In this document: positions 1 through 12,326 of the stretch, piece after piece
Position numbering within the stretch: position 1 is the stretch's first letter
Layout of the letters: each line of letters opens with the position of its first letter
Source: Spirogloea muscicola
Taxonomy: Eukaryota; Streptophyta; Zygnematophyceae; Spirogloeales; Spirogloeaceae
Direction: 5' to 3'
DNA length: 12,326 nt
Assembly: GCA_009602725.1 (NCBI GenBank)
Contig: WELB01000020.1
Span: forward strand, 502,046 to 514,371
Program-made: the position numbers and the translations under genes
Notes under the pieces: model-generated
What the model was told of the DNA's origin: nothing
Seen by the model: only the letters and a program-made list of their open reading frames with translations
Databases searched by the model: none

Positions 1-127
<127 letters not shown>

Positions 128-143
128 GCGCGGCGGCGGCGGG

Positions 144-289
144 TCTAGGGTGCAGGGTTGAGGTTTTAGGGCGGTGGGCCATGGGGGCGGCGGGGAGCCG
201 GGCGAAGGCGAGGCCACCGCCGCCACGCCCGGACCCCGACGGCCCCTCGGCCTTCGCCGTGGCCCGCGCCTCCCGCTCATCCAAGGTGA

Positions 290-331
<42 letters not shown>

Positions 332-447
332 TGGCGCTCGCGCCTTGCGGGCCCACTCGATGCCATGGCGGCGACGTAGCCCTCGCCTGCGCTTTAGGTT
401 AAGGGTGTGTTAGGTTTGAATTTAGGGTGTGATTAGGGTTGGGGTGT
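144..447 (+). other. Scattered degenerate telomere-like motifs
   Basis: Two short T/G-rich patches contain plant-type telomere-like words. The first has TTTTAGGG at 164-171, with CTAGGGT and CAGGGTT just before it. The second, 392-447, has CTTTAGG, TTAAGGG, TTTAGGG at 421-427 and ATTAGGG at 432-438. The units are not in tandem register, so this is not a telomere array. It may be decayed interstitial repeat or plant telo-box promoter/intron sequence at the 5' end of the plus-strand gene. Confidence 0.4.
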
Positions 448-2139
448 AGTGATTGTCCGGCTTCGCCACCGCCACTGCTGCCGCCACCGACGCCGCCGCG
501 TCGTCGTCACTGATGGACACCTGCAGCACTTCAACGTCTACGACGAGATGGGCACGCCGTGGCTCTTCCTCCGGAAATCCGGCCACACGCTCGCCCCCGA
601 CAAGCGCGACCCTGTGAGCGCCGTCCAGCCATCCCCGCCTCTGTCACGCCGCGGCAGTCCTTACGCAGCGCTCGCCGTCGTGGGCAGCGCTGGTTTGCCT
701 CCCTCTCGTTCAGTCTGATGTGGGTTATCTACGTCAGAAGATGTGCTTGCCGTTGTGCTGGGCCACTTGGGCCTTCCATCGCTTCAATGCACACAAGCTC
801 CTCTATCCGCAGACGGTGGTGGCGCTGGAGAGCCTCCAGGGCCGCGTGCTGTGTGTAGCGCGCCTTGCGCCGCGCTGCGACGCGCCACCCACTCCGACGT
901 ACTCTCTGGTGCACTCTCTCGACTTCACAAGCCCACCCACAAGCTCAGCTTGTCTCGAGTGTCAGTTCTGGACGACCCATCTGGACGACCCTCCATGGGT
1001 CGTTTAGACGTCCAGAACTCCACCCTGACTTCCCAAGTTGCTGAGTGCTGTCGACGATGTGTGCCCAGGCTGCAATGCCAGCGCCGCAGTTGACCAACCC
1101 GGCGGCAGCGGCAGGGCGAGGTGGCGTGGCGGCGCATGGACGAGGCTCGTGGAGGCGTGCTGCAGCTTGGCCCAGGCCGCCGCGAGCTCCTGGCGCGGCA
1201 GGAGGTGCCGTGGTCGCTCCGATCGTCGGCGCGTTTGTATGCCGGCCACGCCGTGGCAGAGCTGCTACTTGCTGAGATCTTGGTCGAGGCCACCGGCATC
1301 GCTGCCCGCAATGTCGAACGGGTCCATGACCGTGACGCCGAGGGGCAGCCGCGCAAGCAGATCAAGCTCGCACAACACCGGGAGGTGGGCAGTCCTCCTG
1401 TGGCACTCCTCTAGTCTCAATATACGATCGATAGCTCGGCTGCTGCTGCTATACTTATTTACCAACCCAGTGGCGGCACCCATTTGCAGCTTTCCAAGCT
1501 TTTCAATCGAGTAGCTAATGACTGGGACTGGAACTAGCTATGACTGGGAATTCTGGAAATTGGTCTTCACTTCAATGGTCAACAACAATTAGAGCCTATC
1601 TCCTGATTCTCGATTTGGGACCTTCTGAATCTCAAGCCTTTGTCATTTCACATATACTGCATTTGAAGAGGCACGATGTTCGATGCTGCCCTGCCAGGTG
1701 TTGAGCCTCAAATACACGCTACTGCTTCACAGCGGCAATGGCGACGTGGACGAAGTTCTGCTCCTGGTGCACAACCCCGGCGCGCCCGCGCCCGTGTACG
1801 ACTGTTGCATGTTCTCTGTCGCCGTGGTCCCCAGGTGAGCCGCGCCCTGCAGTCAATCGTCCACCAGCTGCCGCTGCTGTAGAATAGCAGCGAGGCCTCT
1901 GGCTGACTTGCTGTGGGTCATCATGGCCGCTGCTCTACAGCGTGCACGAGTGGGAGTGGCGATGGGATGTGCGGACAGGCGAGGGCTTCGAGCCCTCCGT
2001 GGCGCTGCTTGGAGCCTTTGTTGTCTCAACTGTGCTCAGCCCGCAGAAGATCACAGAGAAGCTGCCTGTTGTGTGGCCCGACTGGCGCCGTCGCCCGTCG
2101 CCAGCAGTTGACGCCGATCACTTCCTCCCATCCATGTGA
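181..2139 (+). CDS. Unrecognised spliced protein gene (partial model)
   Basis: I do not recognise this protein. Supported exon candidates are 181-285 (ATG start, donor AAG|GTGACG), 527-613 (frame contains FNVYDEMGTPWLFLRKSGH; donor CCT|GTGAGC), 813-898 (begins TVVALESLQGRV after a TATCCGCAG acceptor), 1698-1834 (begins VLSLKYTLLLHSGNGDVDEV; donor CCCAG|GTGAGC) and 1941-2139 (acceptor CTCTACAG, begins VHEWEWRWDVRTGEG, ends TGA at 2137-2139). The last two join in matching phase and have strong coding character. The first three also join in phase 0, but the start of exon 2 is uncertain: the frame is open back to about 449. The piece between 898 and 1698 is unresolved; a plus-strand frame with good codon use runs about 1113-1384. 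Beta-strand-like segments followed by a late hydrophobic stretch (SVALLGAFVVSTVL) faintly recall Tubby/LOR/scramblase-like folds, which is only a guess. Genes downstream are on the opposite strand. Confidence 0.45.
291..330 (+). repeat. (GCC)13 trinucleotide run
   Basis: Forty bases of perfect GCC/CCG repeat lie near the 5' end of the plus-strand gene. Read in the frame of the ATG at 181 it gives 13 consecutive prolines. If the donor at 285/286 is used, the run is intronic rather than coding. Confidence 0.95.
964..1019. repeat. Imperfect foldback (inverted repeat)
   Basis: AGTTCTGGA at 964-972 pairs with TCCAGAACT at 1011-1019, and CGACCCAT at 973-980 pairs with ATGGGTCG at 995-1002. An 8-nt bulge lies in the right arm (1003-1010) and the loop is 14 nt. 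The left side also holds a direct duplication of TCTGGACGACCC at 967-978 and 980-991, so alternative pairings exist. The structure lies inside the unresolved middle of the plus-strand gene, probably in an intron. Confidence 0.85.
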
Positions 2140-2243
2140 AGCCAATGGCATGACTGCTGCCGCCTCATCCGCGCCGCCGCAGCTACTGCCGTGCTATTGG
2201 CTCTGATGAGAACCTTGCATACCTTAATTCTGAAACTTGCACT

Positions 2244-2249
2244 ATTAAA
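2244..2249 (+). terminator. Candidate poly(A) signal, plus-strand gene
   Basis: ATTAAA occurs 105 bp after the TGA of the plus-strand gene, within an A/T-richer patch unlike the GC-rich exons. It is a common variant of the eukaryotic near-upstream element. A six-base motif is weak evidence alone. Confidence 0.25.
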
Positions 2250-2695
2250 TATGGAGCTTAAGCCCTTACAGTAATGTACCGATATATATGTCTGCTCTTA
2301 TTGGAGGGGGATCCAGTCACGGTCCGCTTCTTGACCTACTGATGTAGCCCTGGGCCCAAGGATAGGCTGTGTGATGTTAGAAATGCTCAAGGAATTTGCA
2401 GTTCAGCTCAGCAATAGCGACTTGGAAAAGGCATGTGCTCTGGTTGCATGTTCTTGAAGATATAATGCCCAACCTCTCAATATTGTCGGCATCTGTTAGA
2501 TGGGCAGTGTCTTCTCTGCACTGCCAGTACTGTGCCTTCCATTTGCTACGGGAGTCAGTCACACAGTCTGCTCGCCAGCCAGCCTCAGAAGCGGAGCCTG
2601 CTCGACAAGCCACCCCATATGGTGCGTCGAAGTCAATGTAACGGCTTTGCAACCTTTGGCTATCGATTAGAGCTCACATCCTGCGGAGCCCCAAC

Positions 2696-2704
2696 TTTAT
2701 TACA
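2696..2704 (-). terminator. Candidate poly(A) signal, reductase gene
   Basis: On the minus strand this reads TGTAATAAA, which overlaps the algal-type TGTAA signal and the canonical AATAAA hexamer. It lies about 300 nt downstream of the reductase stop codon, a reasonable 3' UTR length. The overlap of both signal types makes it the best candidate in this flank, but no transcript evidence is available. Confidence 0.4.
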
Positions 2705-2936
2705 TGCTTCCGCAATGAACATGGGCAGAGCGCCGCAAGTCACATCAAGTCAACTCCCCAGTAGGGTATCTGCAAGTTTATGTACAATCGAGGTGGCTGC
2801 AACCGCCGCTTGCAGTGACCTGTTGACGGACGAGGCTTGCCACTGCCAAAGGGCCTGCAGCTTCGTCAAACCCCGTTGCCCAGATTGTAGCACAATAATG
2901 AGAGGGAGGAGGATGGGAGCAGGCGAGGGCCGGGGA

Positions 2937-2974
2937 GGGGGGGGGGGGGGGGNAGGGGGGGGGGGGCGGGGGGG
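2937..2974 (+). repeat. G tract with one N, in the reductase 3' UTR
   Basis: The plus strand is almost all G over 38 bases, broken only by N at 2953, A at 2954 and C at 2967. On the reductase transcript this is a C-rich tract starting about 27 nt after the stop codon. The N shows that the base caller or assembler failed here, so the true length is uncertain. The G-rich DNA strand could form quadruplexes. Confidence 0.9.
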
Positions 2975-3000
2975 TTTGCCAAAGACAGGAGGCCAGAGCC

Positions 3001-6483
<3,483 letters not shown>

Positions 6484-6556
6484 GGCGGCAGCTGCGGCGG
6501 CGGCGGCGGCGCGATCGGCGGCGGCGGCGGGNGCGCGATCGGCGGCGCGGGAGGCG
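6484..6556 (-). promoter_or_regulatory. CGG-repeat 5' leader of MDHAR, with N at 6532
   Basis: Immediately upstream of the MDHAR start codon the plus strand is a broken CGG run. It holds two direct copies of GCGCGATCGGCGGCG, at 6509-6523 and 6533-6547, flanking an undetermined base at 6532. No in-frame ATG lies in this leader. It is probably the 5' UTR; repeat collapse or expansion in assembly is possible here. Confidence 0.6.
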
Positions 6557-7764
6557 GGAGAAGGGACGCAGGAAAGGGGGGGGGACGTCTACTACCCCAA
6601 AGAGATAATCATTTGGAGTAATGGATCCCATTTGGCGAACCGTGGCGGTGGTGGGGCCGCTGGCCTGACGGCGACGGGCGGCGAAGTCCACCAAGCGCGA
6701 CGGCGCGCCGCTGAAACCACCGTCGTCCCCGGACGCGCTCAGGTTGTCATTAGCCCAGCAGTTAAGCTGGACCGAAGTCCATTGATCCCCGCTGACGTAC
6801 GATGCCTCAGCCCCTCGCGCCCCAACTTGGTGACCGAGTACTTTCTCAACAGGACGCACCGAGGCATTGCATTCCGCATGCGCATTTGGCTGCGGGGCAG
6901 GTGTCACGTTATCAGGTCATAAGGCACAGTGGCTGAGCTGCTTCCAGACCGACGTGTGGGGGTCAATCTGATGCCAGTTAGATTCAATGGCTCGGACTCT
7001 TCAGAGTGGTTGTCCTGCATATGCTGCATGCATGCTGTGGTGATGGATGAGATGCAATATTGTGACTTCTATTTGCGTTAAGCTGTTCAGACTCCGGTAG
7101 TCATGCATATCGTACTCGTCAATGCATACCCAAGATAAGACCATGCATCACGGCCGCTAAGACCCTCACATGCTGCAGTGCGGTTGACTGCTGGTGTGAA
7201 GCGCTCAGCAGGCCAACTTGCTCAGGCGGAGGTTCGGTGTGTACAGGCCCACAGTAAATGTGATTTTAGCTGAGACGTACTTCGTATAGCCCAAGCTCAT
7301 AGTAGCTACAGGATTGCTGGCCGAGCCAGCCGATTGCCGAGCCAATGCCTTTTTAAGCCTGGCCCTCTTAAGATCAGGCTGAGGTAATAAGTGTCCATGG
7401 CACGCCTGACAGTTTCAACTAAGCCATGGACTTTCAGAAACAGCAGTCTAAGAGCTCTACACTGCATCTGCTAAGACTTGTCCTGTCATTCCTAGGTAAC
7501 ATGACTTCTTTTTGAAACTAGAACGACCTATGAGGCAAGCTCAAGTGTAGCTACTTGGCTAGGATATAAGCTTAACTCAGCCTTGCTAAAGACTTGCTGA
7601 CTTAGCTAACAGCTCTACAGTGCACTAGTGCATGTAGGTGCACATGCATTGTGGAGTAAGATGGATCTCCACGGGTTGCTTAGCTTGGCTAAAGTTGCTC
7701 TCATCTGGGAGTCCAGAGGAGCCCTGTATGCAGATTCAGTCAACTTGTCAATCTGCAGACCGAC
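6557..7764. other. Intergenic spacer between MDHAR and DUR3
   Basis: About 1.2 kb lies between the MDHAR leader and the DUR3 stop. It should carry the MDHAR promoter and the DUR3 3' UTR. Open frames at 6458-6922 (+) and 6041-6907 (-) overlap each other and the MDHAR 5' exons, have skewed composition, and are not credible genes. No TATA box, tRNA or mobile element was recognised, and no AATAAA or TGTAA was seen for DUR3 on the minus strand. A small degenerate tandem duplication around GCCGAGCCA occurs at 7312-7348. The ATGCAT cluster is listed separately. Confidence 0.6.
7028..7148. promoter_or_regulatory. Cluster of four ATGCAT palindromes (RY-like)
   Basis: ATGCAT occurs at 7028-7033, 7103-7108, 7122-7127 and 7143-7148, with a fifth copy apart at 7644-7649. 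Three of the clustered copies are preceded by C, giving CATGCA, the core of the plant RY element bound by B3-domain factors. The cluster lies about 545-665 bp upstream of the MDHAR start codon, within plausible promoter distance. Binding and function are inferred only. Confidence 0.35.
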
Positions 7765-10700
7765 CTACTCCGCTACATCCTTGGCTGCTGCAATCGCCTT
7801 TGGGTCCGCATCCTCTCCAAGCGCCTCAAGCCGCAGCCTCTCCTTCTCCAGGAGGTACGCTTGCTCTGCTGTTGGGTTGCTGGCTAGAATGGCTTGCACC
7901 TGGCACCAGATAATAACAGAAACATCAAGATTGGTGCATGCAGGGTAGGATGTGCTCCTTGGCTGAGGAGCACTATGACACATGGGCTAAGCAAGAGCTG
8001 CAGTTGCATACCTTCAGGCCCATGTCATCCATGCTCTTGTAGAACGCATGATTGGTGAAGAGGCCCTCCAGTACGTCAAGGATGAGGTCATAGCTCTCAT
8101 ACAACGGCAAGGTCACGATGATGATCGAGCCAATGGTTCCCCATGCAATCGCAATGACTGAGAAATGGCATCACCAAAAGGCACAAACTTCAGTCGCGTA
8201 CTTGCACATTCTTCTAGAGCTTCCAGATGCTGCTCAAAAAGCAGGCATTTAAATGAATGATGGCGTTGGTTATTCATCAGATAGGCTTTTATGTCTTTGT
8301 TAAGACTGAGATTCTCACCTGCCCACAGGGTAAAGAAACCCTCATTGAAGACACCAGCAGGAAGGCAGACAATGGGCCAGATGACAAGGATGACGGCAGT
8401 CCATACAATGCCCCACCTGTAATTGCCGAGTTCAAATGTCATGGAAAGTATCAGGCCTCTGTGACGTGTGCTGCCTCTGCTTCAATACAGCACTGACGAA
8501 TATGGCTGCAGGGTTCCAGAACATCTGCTAACGGCTGATGTGCTGTCTTACTTGACAATCCATCGCTTGGCGTGGTTCAGCTTCTCCTCATTGTACTCGT
8601 CTGATGTGGGGTCATTGAGGTCATCTGAGGCTGCCTCCACCATCTGAATGGCACGGGTTGAGCTCCAGTCGTAGTCATCTGGGTACATCATGCTGATGGT
8701 GAAGTGCACTGCACCGCCTGTTACAGGCAGTTTGCCAGGAGTGAAAAAACCATCATACGTCCACTGAAAATTATTTGGCATCTCCCTACAACCCATCACA
8801 ACTTGGTAATAGGCGTTCCAAGGTGTCATTGCGGGCTGCGACAGACTATACAACTCCTTGATGATAACTGAAGGTTCAATGTCAAGTTGAATGATACACA
8901 GGATGTGAAATATGCCGGGTCGCAAACCTGTTAGAATAGAGACAAGGTTGCCTGCCAGCATGGGCCCGTTCCGGCCGGTTGTGTCGAGGTTTACGCGGCT
9001 GTATTCCACAGCTGATTACAGTCATGAGGTCACCGAGTCAGCCCAAGCAAGGTCGAGTGTTCCACATCAGGTTGTGGACGTCATACTCGTTTAGCAGAAA
9101 GATGGATGGGACCATCAATGGCAGTGACTCACCAGTGGTGACCAGCCACGTGGTAACACCTGCGCCACAACCAATGATGCAACCAGCCATGGCTCCAATG
9201 GCATTGGCCTTCTTCCAAAGCAGAAGATTGGCCACAGGGACCACAGCCGAGCCGATGAAGACGCCCATGGCAAGGTACATCCACCCCAGCGATACCCCTG
9301 CCTTGTTCAGTGCCACGGCAAGGACACCCATGAAAAGTCCAAAGCTGAGCACCATGATCCTGGAGCACAAGAGAATCTGCTTGCCAGTCGCCTTCGGGTT
9401 GATGTAAGTTCGGTAGATATCATATGTCACCAAGGATGAGACTGCCACTAGTTCAGAGGAGCCTGCGGATGTCACAGCCCTGCGAAAAGGAGCAGGAAGT
9501 TGCTGGGATGAGGACGAGCCATATCTGCAATCAGAAGCTCCTATACAGTATATCCCTCGCCCCATTTTCTCAGTAACTGCAAACGTTTTCACATCAAAGT
9601 CCTGCCTCTTCTGTGTTCCACCATGCACATAGCACTTCACAGTTGTGATACACCATGCAAGATGATGCTCAAGGAAGCAGAAGGGCAGTAATATTGACAG
9701 GACAAATATTTGCAGATGCAGGCTCCATACACACATGAAAAGCATAGTGAGCAGCAGGATGGCGCCGCCATTGCCCAGGAGGGCCACTGCAGTGGCAGGT
9801 GGGACGAGCCCAGCATTGGCCTCGTCGCTTGTCAGAGGCAGGTCGAGCGCAACGGCGCCGATCCCAAGTGAAGTGCCCAAGGAGAATGGCACGGCAAACC
9901 AGACGAGGCCACCTAGCAGGTAGCCCTTGTGCGTTGAGGTGGGCCTGGCAGCAATGGCGCTCATCCAGTATCCCTGTGTGAGTGGACCACACAACACATT
10001 CGGTTACAACAGTAGAACTTGCTGAAGCCTGAGGGACATTTTGCCCTAGCGAGAAGCATAGCTGCTATTTGTGCAGCACACTGGTCTACTATGTGACAAT
10101 CAAAGATGGTGATTTGACGGTAGGCACTTAGCCATACATTGTCAACAAAGACAGTGCCGAAGTTGCCAATGACGTTGATAACGCCAAATACGAAGCCGTT
10201 GATGGAAAGCATGGTGATGTAGGAGCCTCCCTTGTTGCCGCTGACAGGCCCGCAATGCTGGCCCGGCTGGGTGAGGCTGCAGTCCCTTGATCCACGTGCT
10301 ACGGCTGTGAGCTTGTGGAAGACGTCACCTGGGCTGCCAAGCTTTGAGCTGGGACACATTGCAAACGATGAGGCATTGGTCAGTCGGTTTTGATTTCGCT
10401 AACAGAAGCCCAAGACGTATGAAATACATCTTGATTTGAGTACGTGAAAGCAATAGCACCAAGACAGGCAGGTGCTTTTGTTGGAGTCTGCTGACCTTGC
10501 TGTGTACACGAGGAACACAAAGAGGACCAGCACAACATGAACAACAACAGAGTGGATGTAGCTAGCAAGGAAAGTAGCCTGCAAAAGTCCAGTAAGCAAG
10601 CAGATAAGCACAGAGCAGAAGGACAATTGTCACAGGTCACTCAGTCAGACAGCAAGCACCGATTTAACAACACTGGTTTGAGCCTAGTTTTTGGAGCTCT

Positions 10701-12278
10701 AGAGTCACGGTCCAAGATGTCATTGCCTACCTTTAGCCCTCCTGCAAGTGTATATACAATGACACCCAGAGGAATGAGGAAGGATGCGACATAGATATCC
10801 ATTCCAGTAAGAGCGTTGACCACAGCTGAACCACCCAGTAGGAGCATGGCCGTGACGATGATGTTGGTCAAGAAGCAGAAGAAGAGGAATACAATATGCG
10901 CTGACTGTCCCCATCTGCAGCACAGGAGATGCGTATGGTGCAGCAGTGAGGAGGACTTCTTACTCCAGAATGGCAGCACATATTTAAAACTGCAATGGTA
11001 AGCTATCACCAGACTTGCTAGTTTGAAGGTGGAGTACCTGGCCCGAACAATCTCGCAGATAGTGTGAGCAGATGGAGCCTTGCGCTTGATCTCAATGGCC
11101 ATGACACCGAAGAGGAGAACCTGAATAGTTGCTCCACTGGCGTACCAAAACGGGCCACTAATGCCGTCCTGTCATTGCCACATGTCACAGAATCAGGCCT
11201 ACGGTGCAGATGCCTTAACAATACTCTCTTGGATGGTTTTGTGGAGACCAGTCCGCATGCAGCAACAGCAGAGTTTTCATCCCAAAATATCATTCTTGCA
11301 CATTCATTGCTCTCCGAGGGCCTCCGAGCGTCCTGTCGCTTATAGCGATGTTAAGGTATTTGCCATGGTTAAGATCACATACCGACCAAGCAACGTTGGA
11401 AGACTGAAGAATGGTTGCAGCCCATGTCCACTGGGAGACTATGACGGATGCAATAAGGCCAGTCTTGACATTGCGGCCAGCTGTATTGAACCACTCTGAC
11501 GTCTGCTTCAGGCCAGAGTACTTCTTCTCAAGGTAGACCTGTCCACGTGCAAGACAGAGAGGTCTGAACTTCAGAGAACTGAACATTAAAAAAGCCAAGC
11601 CAGATGATATGGTAACACTTGAAACAGATCAAGTTGGCATCCTACAAAGGCTCCAGGCTTCCACAGCCAACTCGCTATTCTACCTTCACTTGAGCATTGC
11701 CAAATTGTTCGAGTGGGCAGGTTCTACAAGTGCATCACCAGCCATGAGGTAAAGACAGCGAAGAAGACGCCGAAGCCGAGCACAATGCCATAGCCGACCC
11801 CCTGGCTGCAAATGAGAGAGTTGTTGCACCATCGTCAGGTCACATTGTCTCACTGCTGCGTTGCTCAGAATTGTATGCTTAAGTAGCTCAGATCAGTGTG
11901 CAGTAGCTAGAGGGCAGTCGTGCTGAAGGTAGGACGAATGTAGCCCATGTCATACGAGCAGGACTTGACGGGGCGTGGATATGGACGTAGAATCGTCAAA
12001 CAGACGGATGACATTGCTGCTCACGGTGAGAAGGAAGACCTCGAAGTAAACGCGTTCCGAAAGTTCACATTTCCCCAGCAGTACCAAGCACCTTATGATC
12101 ACGACCAGACTCGAACAGCAGTCCTCGACCGGGTCTATATCCATGGCGCGTCTCACCTGAGGAGGGCCTTGCCGCCGAACATGGACGCCTGCCTGACGCA
12201 CTCTCCGCCGGGGCCGACATAGTAGTACTTGGCGAGGCCGACGCCGTCGGGCGGGCAGTTTGGCGGGAGCATGGCCAT
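7765..12278 (-). CDS. DUR3: DUR3 high-affinity urea transporter (proton/urea symporter), complete (14 exons)
   Basis: This sodium:solute symporter family member imports urea with protons across the plasma membrane at low external concentration. Exons in transcript order are 12157-12278, 11739-11805, 11383-11538, 11038-11168, 10731-10914, 10496-10578, 10138-10348, 9735-9973, 9133-9479, 8928-9011, 8552-8717, 8319-8416, 8012-8157 and 7765-7899. All introns are GT-AG and all phases agree, giving 722 aa; plant DUR3 proteins are about 690-720 aa. Diagnostic blocks are [15 protein letters not shown] (77-90 region), [15 protein letters not shown] and [15 protein letters not shown] (exon 5), [10 protein letters not shown] (309-318), [17 protein letters not shown] (exon 8), [16 protein letters not shown] (399-414) and [17 protein letters not shown] (exon 9). 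Many hydrophobic helices are evident. The last exon is charged and helix-prone, likely a cytosolic coiled tail. The first of two nearby ATGs (12278, then 12272) is chosen; the frame is open to the window edge, so an upstream start is not excluded. The promoter is outside the window. Confidence 0.97.
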
Positions 12279-12326
12279 GGCGGGCCGGGCGCGCCGCGGC
12301 TGGCGCTGCCGCGGCGGCGGCGGCGG
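12279..12326 (-). promoter_or_regulatory. GC-rich 5' leader of DUR3 with CCG run
   Basis: The last 48 bases of the window are almost pure G and C and end in a CGG run (plus strand, about 12309-12326). This is presumably the DUR3 5' UTR. No stop codon interrupts the DUR3 frame here, so part could be coding if the true start lies outside the window. Confidence 0.5.

Larger units (their letters stand above)
2140..2936. other. Convergent 3' flanks, no gene seen
   Basis: This stretch separates the stop codon of the plus-strand gene from the end of the minus-strand reductase gene. Open frames of 80 to 90 codons occur on both strands near 2377-2652, but they overlap, lack family resemblance and lack splice context, so I read them as chance. 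The interval should hold the 3' untranslated regions of both genes. No RNA gene or mobile element was recognised. Confidence 0.6.

Noticed and set aside
2377-2652. Overlapping small open frames on both strands in the convergent 3' flank
   Set aside because: Neither has family resemblance or splice context; they are most likely chance frames in UTR sequence.
6900-7764. Possible tRNA, snoRNA or transposon in the spacer
   Set aside because: No convincing tRNA B-box, paired box C/D motifs, terminal inverted repeats or transposase fragment was seen by eye.
9012-9132. Continuation of the large DUR3 exon 9 frame past 9133
   Set aside because: A GGTGAGT donor at 9132 and an AATCAG acceptor before 9011 restore the conserved [12 protein letters not shown] block; the read-through sequence is intron 9.

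Overview
The window is nuclear DNA from a green-lineage eukaryote, most likely a streptophyte (a charophyte alga or an early land plant). The basis is two intron-rich genes whose spliced products closely follow land-plant-type proteins, with GT-AG introns of about 110 to 400 bp, GC-rich exons and compact spacing. I could not resolve the organism further.

Layout: positions 1-124 are a pure A homopolymer. Positions 181-2139 (+) hold parts of an unrecognised spliced gene; its last two exons are convincing, its middle is not resolved. Positions 2140-3000 are the convergent 3' flank of that gene and of the next one, with a long G tract at 2937-2974. Positions 3001-6483 (-) are a complete nine-exon monodehydroascorbate reductase gene (437 aa predicted). 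Positions 6484-7764 are the intergenic spacer, serving as the 5' flank of the reductase and the 3' flank of the transporter. Positions 7765-12278 (-) are a complete fourteen-exon DUR3 high-affinity urea transporter gene (722 aa predicted), starting 48 bp inside the window edge.

The two recognised genes lie head-to-tail on the minus strand but serve unrelated pathways: ascorbate recycling in antioxidant defence, and proton-coupled urea uptake in nitrogen nutrition. I see no sign of a functional cluster and no previously undescribed multi-gene system. Points of interest are smaller: CCG runs at the 5' ends of all three genes, pyrimidine-rich tracts confined to the reductase introns, an open intron 8 that would give the reductase a hydrophobic tail if retained, a cluster of ATGCAT palindromes in the spacer, a foldback repeat inside the plus-strand gene, and an unplaced plus-strand protein. 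Exon boundaries were placed by hand by following family similarity recalled from knowledge, checking splice phase and GT/AG dinucleotides; no alignment was run.
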